A stretch of 64,000 bases of DNA from Pleurodeles waltl (Eukaryota > Chordata > Amphibia > Caudata > Salamandridae), in the NCBI RefSeq assembly GCF_031143425.1, contig NC_090451.1:353098339-353162338 (forward strand), read 5' to 3'. The translations under genes and the position numbers were made by a program. The notes beneath the pieces are model-generated. The model did no database searches and was not told where the DNA came from. It was given only the letters and a program-made list of their open reading frames with translations. Positions within the stretch are counted from its first letter, which is position 1; each line of letters starts with the position of its first letter. Positions 1-9,465 of the stretch are shown piece by piece.

Positions 1-713
1 AAATCTGTACAGGGTTTAAAAGCATTAAAAGGCAGCTGTTCTGGTCCCTGGCAGATGTCAGATGGACATTAGCTGGAGGTGCTGACAAATTTGCTGCTAC
101 TGAGGAATGGTTAGGGGGGCCTGACACTGGATCTAAATCATTATTATTACCCACAGGCACTGAGTCTGTTGTCAGCTGAGTTGCCTCCACAGAATTGTGT
201 AACATCAATTTATATGAGGCAAGATTACAACCTTGGCCTGCTATGCAGCTCTTAAGAGATGCAGGTAAATCAATGTTAGCTGCCTTGATAGTTTCAATTA
301 ACAAAACTACCATTGGTTTTAAATCTTTAATTTCGGTCTTGAGGCCTTGCAGCTTAATAATCACAGCCTCACAATTTAAATTGTTTCCATGCGTTATGCT
401 GCACATGGGGGCTCAATGGGTTTGGGAATACATCTGCACTGCTGACTACTCTCACAAGCACACTCCCTAAGACCAGCACATATACCACCCAGTATAAAAG
501 TGGTTTAAGTTGATTCAGTGTTTCTCAAGTTGGAGTCGCCATTGAACAATCTGTCTGCATCCCCTGTATAAAATGCATAGCCTTTTGCTGTCAAGCTTTT
601 AGCATTATGATCAAACACAGCCTCTCTTATAAATAGTTTCCTAGACAAAGGGATAGCCCCTTTTGGGATCATGTTTCCTTTGGTGCGCTGCGGTGCTTTA
701 TTAAAGATGTCAT
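1..713 (-). pseudogene. LINE ORF1 remnant, frameshifted, partial
   Basis: A start-like ATG at 713 is followed by 14 codons and a TGA. The reading then continues in another frame from an ATG at 672 (MIPKGAIPLSRKLF..., containing LTAKGYAFYTGDADRLF) and stops near 505. A third open frame starts at 406 and runs 135 codons without a stop to base 1, so it leaves the window. That last part has a helical stretch (EAVIIKLQGLKTEIKDLKPMV) followed by a Ser/Asn/Pro-rich stretch, as in the low-complexity part of LINE gag-like ORF1 proteins. RNA binding is inferred from family role only; no zinc knuckle or RRM is visible here. At least two frame breaks mean it is not functional. It might instead be two unrelated open stretches, but the consistent strand and spacing favour one ORF1. 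Confidence 0.5.
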
Positions 714-1112
714 ATTGTGGCTAATTACAAGAGACAGGGAGAGTAGAAGGCTCTGGTGGGGACTACAGGTTGGTCAATGAGAAGATTGAGTGTGTAAATG
801 TCTCTGATAGAACAATGAGTGCTAGCTCTCTTCTTGTTGCCCCTCTCCAGAAGCAAATCATTTGCCTTATGTTTCCAATTGAGAAAGTAGGAGCTCTAGC
901 AATTGGCAGTAAACAAAAATCTAAAAAGTAAAACAAGCCCCAACCTTATAGTTGCCAACAGCAGTAATGAAAAAAAAGATTTACACAAGAACCAAGAGGG
1001 GTGGCCCAGCCCATCCTCTTCCAGGGTCTGATGGGTGCAAGTGGACGCCAAGAGCCCGCTCTTGGCCCAGTCTTCAGCTGGGCATGCACCCAGGCACGTC
1101 CCACTCTGCTGG

Positions 1113-1535
1113 AAACATATAGCTCTTGCCGGCACTGATGTTAACTGGCTCCTCCCCTGCCTTGGTCTGCAAAGGGTACACTTGGGACTTGTAGACCTGG
1201 CCCGCACTGCTCACTCCACTCTGCAAAAGAAACTCCTGTGTTGCAGGAGCACCAGATGGTTAAATAGTGCTCGCCAAACCTGATGTTAATGAGCTCCTTC
1301 CCTGCCAGAGGCTGCACAGGGTACACTTGGGCCTTGTAGTTCCGGCCCCACCGCTCGCTCCACTCTGAAAAAGACACTCCCACACTGCAGGTTGCACCAG
1401 AAGTTTAAATAGCGCTCACCAGCACTGAGTCTAAGAGGCTTCTCCGTGCCTTCAGCTGCATAGGGTACCCTTGGGACTTGTTACTCTGGGCCCTCACTGC
1501 TCACTCCACTCTGCAAAAGAGACTCCTCTACAATT
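1113..1535 (-). repeat. Three tandem ~145-bp monomers with TATA-like boxes (LINE 5' UTR)
   Basis: Three imperfect direct repeats are visible. The landmark 'CTCC(T/C)(T/C)CCCTGCC' recurs at about 1149, 1293 and 1439, and a TATA-like box (minus-strand CTATTTAAAC, CTATTTAACC, CTATATGTTT) recurs at 1403-1414, 1259-1270 and 1113-1124, giving periods of 144 and 146 bp. Each unit also carries a CTCCACTCT(G)NAAAAGA block. The array lies 400-800 bp upstream of the minus-strand ORF1 start. By analogy with monomeric 5' UTRs of mouse L1, each unit may be a promoter module; that is inference. Confidence 0.65.
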
Positions 1536-1595
1536 ACTATAACTCGCACACCTCTGACAAGTCTTGTCAACTCGCTAGCTAGGGTAAATTAACTA

Positions 1596-1955
1596 TAACT
1601 GAACTGGAAAAAGGAAAGGGGAGTGACCACTCCTCTGTCCATCACCATCCCAGGGGTGGTGATCAGAACTCCTCCAGAACCCTCTGGGTTTTGCCATTTC
1701 GGATTCCAAGTTGGCAGGGAATTGTGGGAGCATCTGAGTGGCTAGTGTCAGCAGGTGATGTCAGAGCCCTCCCATGATAGGTGCTTAACTGTTTAGCTGA
1801 CCAAACTTTATTTAGGGTCTCTCTCGGGTGGTTCTTCAGATTCGGATCGCAAGACTCCAGCATGAATCCTCTGCATCCTTTAATTCAACTTCTCACCGAA
1901 GAAACTGCGTCTGGACCCTCCAGGAACTCTACAAACTGCAACAAAGAAGCAAAGC
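1596..1955 (+). mobile_element. X-family fragment
   Basis: The segment starts inside family X at AACTGGAAAAAGGAAAGGGG and ends at TGCAACAAAGAAGCAA. It follows the same order of landmarks as 61000-61340: the ACTCCTCTGTCCATC block, the TTGGCAGGGAATTGTGGGAG block, the TATTTAGGG box (1809-1817) and the CAAGACTCCAGCA block. Both ends are internal to X, so this is a truncated or rearranged piece lying between two LINE remnants. Confidence 0.75.
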
Positions 1956-2895
1956 ATACATCCACCCCCTTAATTACCACCTTAAATGCATCCCATTCCA
2001 CTACCATATCCGACGCACACCCCTCACTGTCCGGAAATTATCGATCAATGTTCACTAGTATAAGTCCTGAACGGGCTATAATTTACTACCATGATTTGCA
2101 AGCACCATTACAAGGAGTGGTCAGCCCCAGGAGAAGTCTACCAACAAGGGGCTGTGGTCAGAGAGCGTTTGGCAGAGCTATTCAGCATGTATACATTTAT
2201 GTACCATCGTCGAGCTGCCGTACACCATGTCAGTTTGGCTGTGCAGAGCATGCAGTTCAGAATAATGAAAGTAATCCCTTATGCATGGTTTTTGGGGTAT
2301 GCCAAATGTCCACCACTTGCACGCTGTATGTCCACACTTTCAGTTGCTTGGTTTTAGTATGAGACTGGGCTGTGAGAACAGGCAGGGTTGATCAATCCTA
2401 GGCAAGTTCTGGGCGACAGTTAAAGTCCCCACACCACAGGGCTGGGGGAAGCGCAGAGCGCAGGAGTGCAGGCATCAGGGAAGCAAGGAAAAGAGATTGC
2501 CCCACATTTGAAGCATACAGCGCAACCAACGTGAACAGTACCCCATCTAGTGGCTTTCCAGAATGACGTAGAAGCCTTTTGAGTTTATCAGAAAATGCTC
2601 AACAACAAAGGGGACACCCATATCAGGAGTTCTCAGGCATATCCCAGGAATGTGGTGCCATACAACATACCTCTCCATTAAATGTGTCTCCTGAAGGCAT
2701 GCAAAATTGACACAATGGCATTTCAGGTATGCATGAATCCTCTATTGTTTGCTGTAAGTGCCCATGCCCCTGACATTCCATGTCAGAGCACAATATTCCT
2801 GTTTCCTCATGTAAATACTGGAGGTAGTGACATCATTGTGACCAGTGTGATAGTGTGGTCTGTGTGGTGGAGAGACAGGAACAGCAACTAAAAAC
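1956..2895 (-). pseudogene. L1 ORF2 endonuclease domain, broken
   Basis: Conceptual minus-strand translation gives, across several frames, LTWNVRGMGTYSKQ (2790-2750), CLQETHL near 2690, and SDHSPLLVDFSWG near 2170-2130, followed by a WDAFKVVIKG-like stretch near 1990. These match the order of conserved blocks in L1 endonucleases: the N-terminal Asn block, the QET catalytic Glu block and the SDHxP His block. The domain would nick target DNA to prime reverse transcription. Stops and frame changes are frequent and the downstream RT is absent, so this is inactive. Confidence 0.75.
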
Positions 2896-3201
2896 AGTCC
2901 ATTTCTCAGACCATGCCTTTCAAACGGTCAGCCAATGTCCCTAATGAGTTGGTAATCATTCCCCAATTGGGGAGGGTCCAAACAAACCACGTGGTGTAGG
3001 CATTAGTCAGCCCCCTGCATCAGTACTTCACACATTCCCACCCCTTCCAGGCGAGCCAGGTACCTGAGTCTCACCACCCCACACGATTAGTATATAGTTA
3101 TATTTGGAAGCCATAACCAAAATGAAAAAATAAAGGATATCCTATAGTTCCCAGGCACATCAACTGCTCTGCCATCACTGGAGTAACTTGAGGACCACCC
3201 C

Positions 3202-4264
3202 TCAGTTCTTCTGGATTATCCTCCATGCCAGGTGGATCATGTGACACCACTGTGTCCCAGTCCTGCATATACATGGACCTGGCATCACTGACTGTTCCAC
3301 TGGAGCCCGCACCTGCGCTCCCAAAGTGGCAGTTTGAACTTTTGTAGGTCTACTTTGGAAGTTTCTTGTGGAGAGCCATCTTCTCCTCTGGATCTTCCAC
3401 CCACCTTCAGTTTTTGTTGAAGTGGCGGATGCCTTCTCACCTCCCACCTCCAACCAATTCCATGCCTCCTTCGGTGTAAGAAAAAAAAGTGCCTCAGCAC
3501 TGACAAGGACCTTCAGTTTTGCCAGGTACAACAATGCATATTTAAATTCTGAGGCAAAGTCTTTGTTTCAGCATGTGGAATGACTCCTGCTGTCTCTGAA
3601 CATCTACTGTGTAGTCCAGAAATACTGTGTTGTTTTCCACTATCTATGGCCCCTTGGCTCTGGCAATCTGTAAGATGTTATCCCTGTCTCTAAAACCCAA
3701 TAGTCTCACCACCGGTCGTGGATGTGCCCCTGTATAAGGGGTCTGCCAGGTACCTTGTGGGCATGCTCCACTGAAAAGAACATCAAAATCTTGCCCTTCA
3801 GCACATATTCTGTCAGCCAAGTCTCCAGGTAGATGTCCATACTCTAGCCCTCAACCCATTCAGGCAATCTCAATACACTAATATTTTTTCACCAGGAGCT
3901 GCCCTCCATGTCATCCACCATGAAGCACAGCACAGCAGCCTCCTTCTGAAGTGTCTCTATCTGCAGCTGATGATCTGTCATGGAAGGGCGCATAAATGCC
4001 TGCTCCAACTCTGTATTCTTCACCCTCTCCTTTAACGTTTTGTGATCCTCTTGCAGAAACCCCACATCTAGCATCTGTGTTTTCAATGTGGGTTCCAAAG
4101 AAGTTTTAAGGTTATTTACAGCAGCCAGAAGTTCCGTAAATTTCTCCTTATGGTATTGGAGTAACCACTCCAAGCCAGAGGATCGATGTGGTAGACCTTG
4201 CTCCACTGTTGGGCGCAGTCGGTGGTGTCCCGTCTCCTATCTTGGCAGCCTTTGATTTAGCCAT
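3202..4264 (-). pseudogene. L1 ORF1 (coiled-coil RNA-binding protein), broken
   Basis: The start is placed at 4264, where the minus strand reads MAKSKAAKIGDGTPPTAP, a typical L1 ORF1 beginning. After a frameshift, 4206-3889 gives a 105-codon coiled-coil region (LLAAVNNLKTSLEPTLKTQ, then LQEDHKTLKERVKNTELEQA and LQIETLQKEAAVL), with heptad-like Leu spacing. The C-terminal part appears at 3534-3202 (LYLAKLKVLVSAEALFFLTP, KEAWNWLE), resembling the C-terminal domain of ORF1p. The middle (RRM) part is degraded. In intact L1 this protein forms trimers that package L1 RNA. Decay makes function impossible. Identification rests on the coiled-coil text and on ORF2 endonuclease lying directly downstream. 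Confidence 0.8.
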
Positions 4265-5150
4265 GATGAGCCTCAGGGTCCCCCACTATTCAGTTCCTTA
4301 ATACAAGGAGGAGAACAATTGTTTTGAAATGCAATCAATCCTGATATTGTTGCAGGCCTCGCACTCCGCAAGCCTGGCCTCACATATTCTTAAATTTGCC
4401 AGTAGCCCAATTCCCCCATGGAGGGAGGAAGACAACTCCAGAGAGGGAGTGAGTAAACAAGCAGAGGCGATCACAAAGCCAGAAGCCCTATTCGTCCTTC
4501 ACCAATAGTTGCAGTTGATTAGAAATGTCCAAAAGTCTTCCACTGCTCGATTCAGCAGAAGCACTCTCTGGGGCCCAGGTAGATTCTTGACAGGGGAGAA
4601 ACATAGCACTCTAGCCCAACCGTGAGCATTGGATGAATCCCTGGAAAGCCATGGCTCTCCTAGTCTCTTCCCCTGTGTTATTGCTGGCATCTACTCACAC
4701 TGCTCTGATAGAGGGTTGCTTTTCCATTGTGCACAGGGGTCGCGCTCTCACTCTCGTGCCCCTGCTGTCTTTGTGGCTACTTGCAGCACCCGGTGGCAAT
4801 ACCTGGGTCCCCCGGATCTCTTTGGCCTTGTCGCAAAGCTGGGAAGTAGTCGCTAAGCACCCAACTCTTCTGCTCATAATGGCAGCCTCCACTGTGTTGT
4901 GCAGGCTGCACTCGCTGTAACGCTCAGGCCTTCCCAAAACTGCCCAGGGTCAGGCCAAATGAAGTGCCCCAGGTCAAGCACTAACAGGGTCCACCCCAGC
5001 ACTGCCGTGGAAGGGTATCGAGGGGCAATGGGACAGGATAGCTGGTGGCAGTGGGACAGATCTCATGGTTGTGCAGCCAGCCTGGTCACCATCGTGGGCA
5101 CATCATCTCTACCATACATTATAAAGATAATGCAAGTCACCAGAGTTCCA
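4265..5150 (-). other. Putative L1 5' UTR
   Basis: This non-coding, moderately GC-rich stretch lies immediately upstream of the L1 ORF1 start on the minus strand. No promoter motif is certain. Open frames here are short and not recognisable. Confidence 0.45.
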
Positions 5151-5574
5151 TGACCGCAGAGCAATGAGGCCAAAGGCAGAGTTCCTTTATAAGATCACAG
5201 TCAATGTCCTTTCAATGTACAGAAAAGAGTAGTTTCATAGTAATGGTGACATTACCCCTCCCCACAAGGCCTAAAACTGTAATCTTTTGTTCATTGGCAT
5301 GCACGAGCTAGCATGATTTCTGTGGTAAATACACATCCTGTCTTAAATGTCTCCTCTCAGTAAACGTCTTTTGGCTTTCACTGAAACTTTGATCAGAAGG
5401 GCGGAAAAGCTAGACCTGTATTTCTATGTCTAAACAGCAGCTGCAGTTTGTCTGTGTCGTTTCTTTCATATTGTTTGCTTACAGCAGGCTTGTGACAGAA
5501 CACAGCTGAATTAACTGACTTAAGTAGAGTAGCTATTTCATTTTCTTATTACATATGCCTAATGATGTTACAAC
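5151..5574. other. Unassigned interval
   Basis: I see no gene or clear repeat boundary here. The sequence is AT-rich with several short T-rich runs. Confidence 0.4.
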
Positions 5575-8047
5575 TGTGGGAGGCTGGTTCAGTTTATGGT
5601 GTACACCTATAATGTGGCACCCTATAATGAGGCCAGGCAACCCTAAGGGGATAGTGAATAGGTGTTCAGATAGCAAAAGCTCTCTAGGGGTAGCCGAGAC
5701 GAGAAGCTGAAGCTTATCCCTGAGGAATGTAAAACACTTGTAATACCACAGTAGTCAGACAGTAACTCACTCACAAGAAAGAACCACACAAGTGTTGCAA
5801 AAATAAAGGATACTTTATTACAGCACTACTACTAGAATAACACTGATCTATCTCCCTTTGGAGATATCTACACACAATATATACACAAAACAAGCAACAG
5901 AATTAGCATAACAATATACAGGGCCACATAGGAGGGCCAAACCATATACTAAAAAAGTAGAATGTGAAACAATGAACCGAGCTAAGATAAGTGTGGTAGT
6001 TAGCTAGGGGCTGGGGATAGGTAGAAACACCAGAGGTAAGTACCTGTAAGTGACCCCAGCAACCAGGTGCAAGGTAGTTACTCACCCAGTTGTCCCATAG
6101 GCTAACATAGAGAGTTGTGGTTCGAGTTTGTGGGATTCAGGACCCTTCCCAGTAGACACTGATGAAACCAACAGACAAGAGGAAGGTGTGAGAGTCTCCC
6201 CACCAATGGATACCCAGAAGATGGAGTACATACACCAGGGAACCCGGTTGCAAAGGGGAGAAGGGACTATCTCTGAATTCAGTAGATGCCTCGGATTGTC
6301 CAGCTGCTGTCACGACTTGTGGACAAGGCTGGTATGCCCCAGGCACGGATTCTGGCATGGACGACCTGAAAAGGAAGGAGACAGAGTCCAGCACCTGTGA
6401 AGGTGCCCAGGTGGTGCAGGTGGCAATGCCCACCCTATGGGAGGTGACGTTCCTGCAAGTTGGTGGAATAAGTCCAGCTGCGGGAACCAGGAGCTGCAGA
6501 AAATCCCAGGAGTCATCTTCGAGCTGTCCCTCAATGGTTGCCAGTTTGTAGGAGAGTCAGTGACCAGCCAGGTCACCAGCAAGCACTGGCAAATGCAAGC
6601 AGGACCTGAGGAAGTACTTGCAAACATTTTGGGACCAGCAAAGGCCAGGAGACTCTACCCTTGAGGGGGAGTCAGGTCTGGCCCTCAGCACGCAGGACGG
6701 CCAACAGAAGTCAAAGGAGCCTCTATGAGTGACCCACAGGCGACAGACGCATGAAGTCATAAGGAGGCCTTACCAGAATGACAAAAGAGAAGTCCTGTGA
6801 CGCAAGAGTTGCAGGACAGGGACTGATCTTCAAGTTGCAGAGTGCTGGAGGCTAGGGCTTCTTGGCACCTGAAGATCTCCTGGAAGAAGAGTCAACAAGC
6901 CTTGGCAAATGCAACAGTTGGGGAGCATAGTGGTTCCAGTCTAGTGGCAGAAGCAGTAGCCCACAATCTCCCAAGTTGGTCAGACGTCAAGCAGGACTTA
7001 GAAGAAGCCACAGACTCACCACTTGTGAAGCAGAGCCTTCAGATGTCTGAGGGACAGCAGACCCCACCAGCCGGTTGACATTCTCTTGAGGTGCCTGCAG
7101 ATGCAGGGGAGTGACTCCTTCACTCCAAGGGAGATTCCTTAATGCTTCCAGGTGCAAACAGAGTCCTTGCAACCCTGGAGAATGCACATCTTTGGATGTA
7201 GCAGAATTCTCGCAGGATCCGGAGAAACAATGCTGCAGTGGGAGCCTTCCCACCAGAACCAGACGTGTTTTGGTTGTAAAGCAGACCAGCAGCAGTTCCA
7301 GAGACCAGAAGCAGGAGATGTCTTGCAGAGAGTTCCTCGGAGAGTCTTGCTAAACGAATTTGAGGACCCACCGAGGGGAGAGGCCTTAAGTAACCCTAAG
7401 TGGGGGTTGGTCACTCTCAGAGGGGGACAGGGACATCACGTACCTAACCTAACCAACCAGATGCTCCCAGGGGCCTCTGTCCATCTTGTTTTCAAGATGG
7501 CAGAACCAAGTGGCCACTTGACAGAGTCAGTGCCCCTCCCCAGGGGAGGAGCCGGACAGGGGGGTGGTGACTCACCTGTCCTTTACGTAGTTTCGCGTCA
7601 CAACAAGAACCGGCGGTTCTTGAGCTGGTGCAACACAGATTATGCAAGGGGAGCACCAAATGTGTCCTTCAAAGCAGTCTGGTGGTGCTCAGAGGCCACC
7701 CCACCCCAGCCCTTAGACACCTAATACACAGGGTGAGATGGTCACACCTCTCCCTTACAAGAAATCATTTGTTCTGTTTCTCTGGCCTGAGTCTGGCTCA
7801 CCAGCAGGAGGGCAGAACAGTGTCTGGGGTCAGCAGCAGTGTGGGCTGGCAGCTAGACCCCGTAAGGCTGCACAGGCAGAACTGGGGGATCCTCTAATGA
7901 ACTCCCAGAGTACATAGTATCACGCAACTAACACTGGAATTGGTGTATTTGCATGATTCCAGCATGTTTGATACCAAACATGCCTAGGTTCGGAAAAGCC
8001 ATTATGCAGTTGAACAATTTGTGTTGACCAGTTTCCACTACATACCT

Positions 8048-9032
8048 TGTTGTGAAACCATTTTAGTTATAGCTCATGCACGTTATTTTAGCATACTAGG
8101 CCTGCCGCTGTGCACTTTAACCTAGATATATTTTATTCAGCTTCTTTTATTATTCTTATCATAGCCACTTTTGTGGTCTTGTTTTATTTTCTTTCTATCT
8201 AGCTGTTCCTGCTTAGGCCAGCACTGTGTTCTTAAACAAGACATTCTTGTTTACTCTGTACTTCTTTCAAGGCTGCAGTAAGATAGGTTACCGGTGAACG
8301 TGGTAAACGTTTTGTCTCTGACATTCATAGAAAAACACACATCCTTACATAGGGACATTTTCTCAGAACATCAGCTGTTTTATTATATAAACACACCCTT
8401 GTCCCTTACACGCTAGAGGGAGATTCCAGCCAGAGAACCACAACTGAATGCTGATTGCTGAAATGATTAGCTACAGCTGCTTATGCAGACTTCAGGCCTT
8501 TGCTCAGGTATGGGGGATGATGTCTTCCCAGGGGAACCTGAAGGGCAGAATTAGAGCTTAACATGCTGTGCTCTATTATAGCCTAGGTAGGAATTAGTCC
8601 ATTGACTCTAGTGACAATATGGTAGCGTTATATCTATGCTTTACTCTCCTAGTCACAATTCTAATCTTGTCATGCTGTATCGTCCTAGTTATTGCAGTAC
8701 ATGCTTTGCTCTTTAAGATGCAGTTGGTTCATTAAAACCTTATTGTAACATATACTGCCTCCGTTTGTCATTGTGTATATGAGACTAATGTAACTGGGAG
8801 AAACGGATGAGACCTGAGTGACCACGATTTCCCTAAGAAACCAATTATTCCATGTGCTTGGCTGCCCAATCATCTCTGCCCTTGGGTAGAGATGAGGCAC
8901 TGCTTGTTAGCCGGAGCAAAACCCGGATTAGGGTGATGGGTGTCGCTTGTAGTAGATAAGACTCAGCTGGCTTCCCCACACTACTGAGTCCAGGAATCGG
9001 TCTGGGGTCTGTAGGGGCATCCTGCTCTTGCA
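8048..9032. mobile_element. Probable LTR-like insertion nested in X copy 1
   Basis: Compared with the other X copies, X-like sequence stops near 8047 and resumes near 9033 (AGGGTACCCTCACAC). The inserted stretch begins TGTTGTGAAACC and can be read to end CTCTTGCA, i.e. TG...CA, and contains a TATA-type sequence (TTATATAAACACACCC, about 8377-8392). I found no matching target duplication at these boundaries, so the exact limits and class are uncertain; part of X was probably lost at the junction. Confidence 0.4.
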
Positions 9033-9360
9033 AGGGTACCCTCACACGTAGAGATATGCACCCTGCCCTTGGGATAAAGGCCTGTCTGAGGGGTGATTTA
9101 TAATGTCTAAGTGCAATGACCAGGTTCGGTAGTGGGTGCATGCACCATTTCACGCAAGCTGCAATGGCAGGCCTGCAGACACAATTTGCATAGGCTCCCA
9201 TGGGTGGCACAATACATGCTGCAGCCCACGGGGGACCCTTGGTGTACCAATGCCCTCGGTACCTAAGTACCATATACTAGGTACTTACATACGTGCACCA
9301 ATATACTAATTGTGGGTGTAGAAGTTTACCCGCAACCTAATTTAGAGGAGAACGCACAGT

Positions 9361-9391
9361 CACTGGGGTCCTCATTAGCAGGATCCCAGTG
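9361..9391. repeat. X-family terminal stem-loop
   Basis: A 31-nt inverted repeat has arms CACTGGGGTCCT and AGGATCCCAGTG around a short loop. It has the same position and sequence type as the stem-loops in X copies 3 and 4 and in Y. Confidence 0.7.
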
Positions 9392-9465
9392 AACTACAGC
9401 CTAAACACACTGACATCAGGCAAAAAGTGAGGATAACTATGCTAGAAAGATGGCACTTTCCTACA

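Larger units (their letters stand above)
1..1590 (-). mobile_element. LINE 5' half (minus strand), runs off the window edge
   Basis: On the minus strand this stretch reads as the 5' part of a non-LTR retrotransposon: tandem promoter-like monomers (1113-1535), a spacer, then a broken ORF1 from 713 down to base 1. The ORF1 text resembles the first ORF of the CR1/Jockey-like LINE family also seen at 20050-24100, but I cannot prove they are the same family. The upstream end is placed near 1590 because an X-family segment begins at about 1596. Endonuclease and RT would lie outside the window. Confidence 0.55.
1956..5150 (-). mobile_element. Decayed L1 retrotransposon (minus strand), 3'-truncated
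   Basis: Read on the minus strand, the order is a 5' UTR-like region (5150-4265), ORF1 (4264 to about 3202), and the start of ORF2 with the apurinic-type endonuclease (about 2895-1956). The copy stops abruptly at the X-family fragment, so the RT domain is missing. Multiple stops and frameshifts show an old insertion. The upstream limit near 5150 is an estimate because no target duplication was found. Confidence 0.75.
5575..9465 (-). mobile_element. X-family element, copy 1, with a nested insertion
   Basis: The left end is TGTGGGAGGCTGG and the right end is CTTTCCTACA, flanked by ACAAC (5570-5574) and CCAAC (9466-9470), a 5-bp target duplication with one mismatch. The orientation is minus: the AATAAA/TTTATT block lies at the left (about 5811) and the TG-end hairpin (9361-9391) at the right. 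The copy is about 900 bp longer than the 2.97-kb copies because of extra sequence at about 8048-9032. Long open frames inside (for example 7152-7724) match no protein and are not shared between copies. Confidence 0.75.

Noticed and set aside
1781..2362. 193-codon open frame (+)
   Set aside because: It crosses the junction between an X fragment and L1 antisense sequence, so it cannot be an old gene.
4629..4920. Overlapping 75- and 95-codon open frames (+), the longer one Leu/Ala-rich
   Set aside because: They lie antisense in the putative L1 5' UTR, in two frames at once, with no recognisable product.
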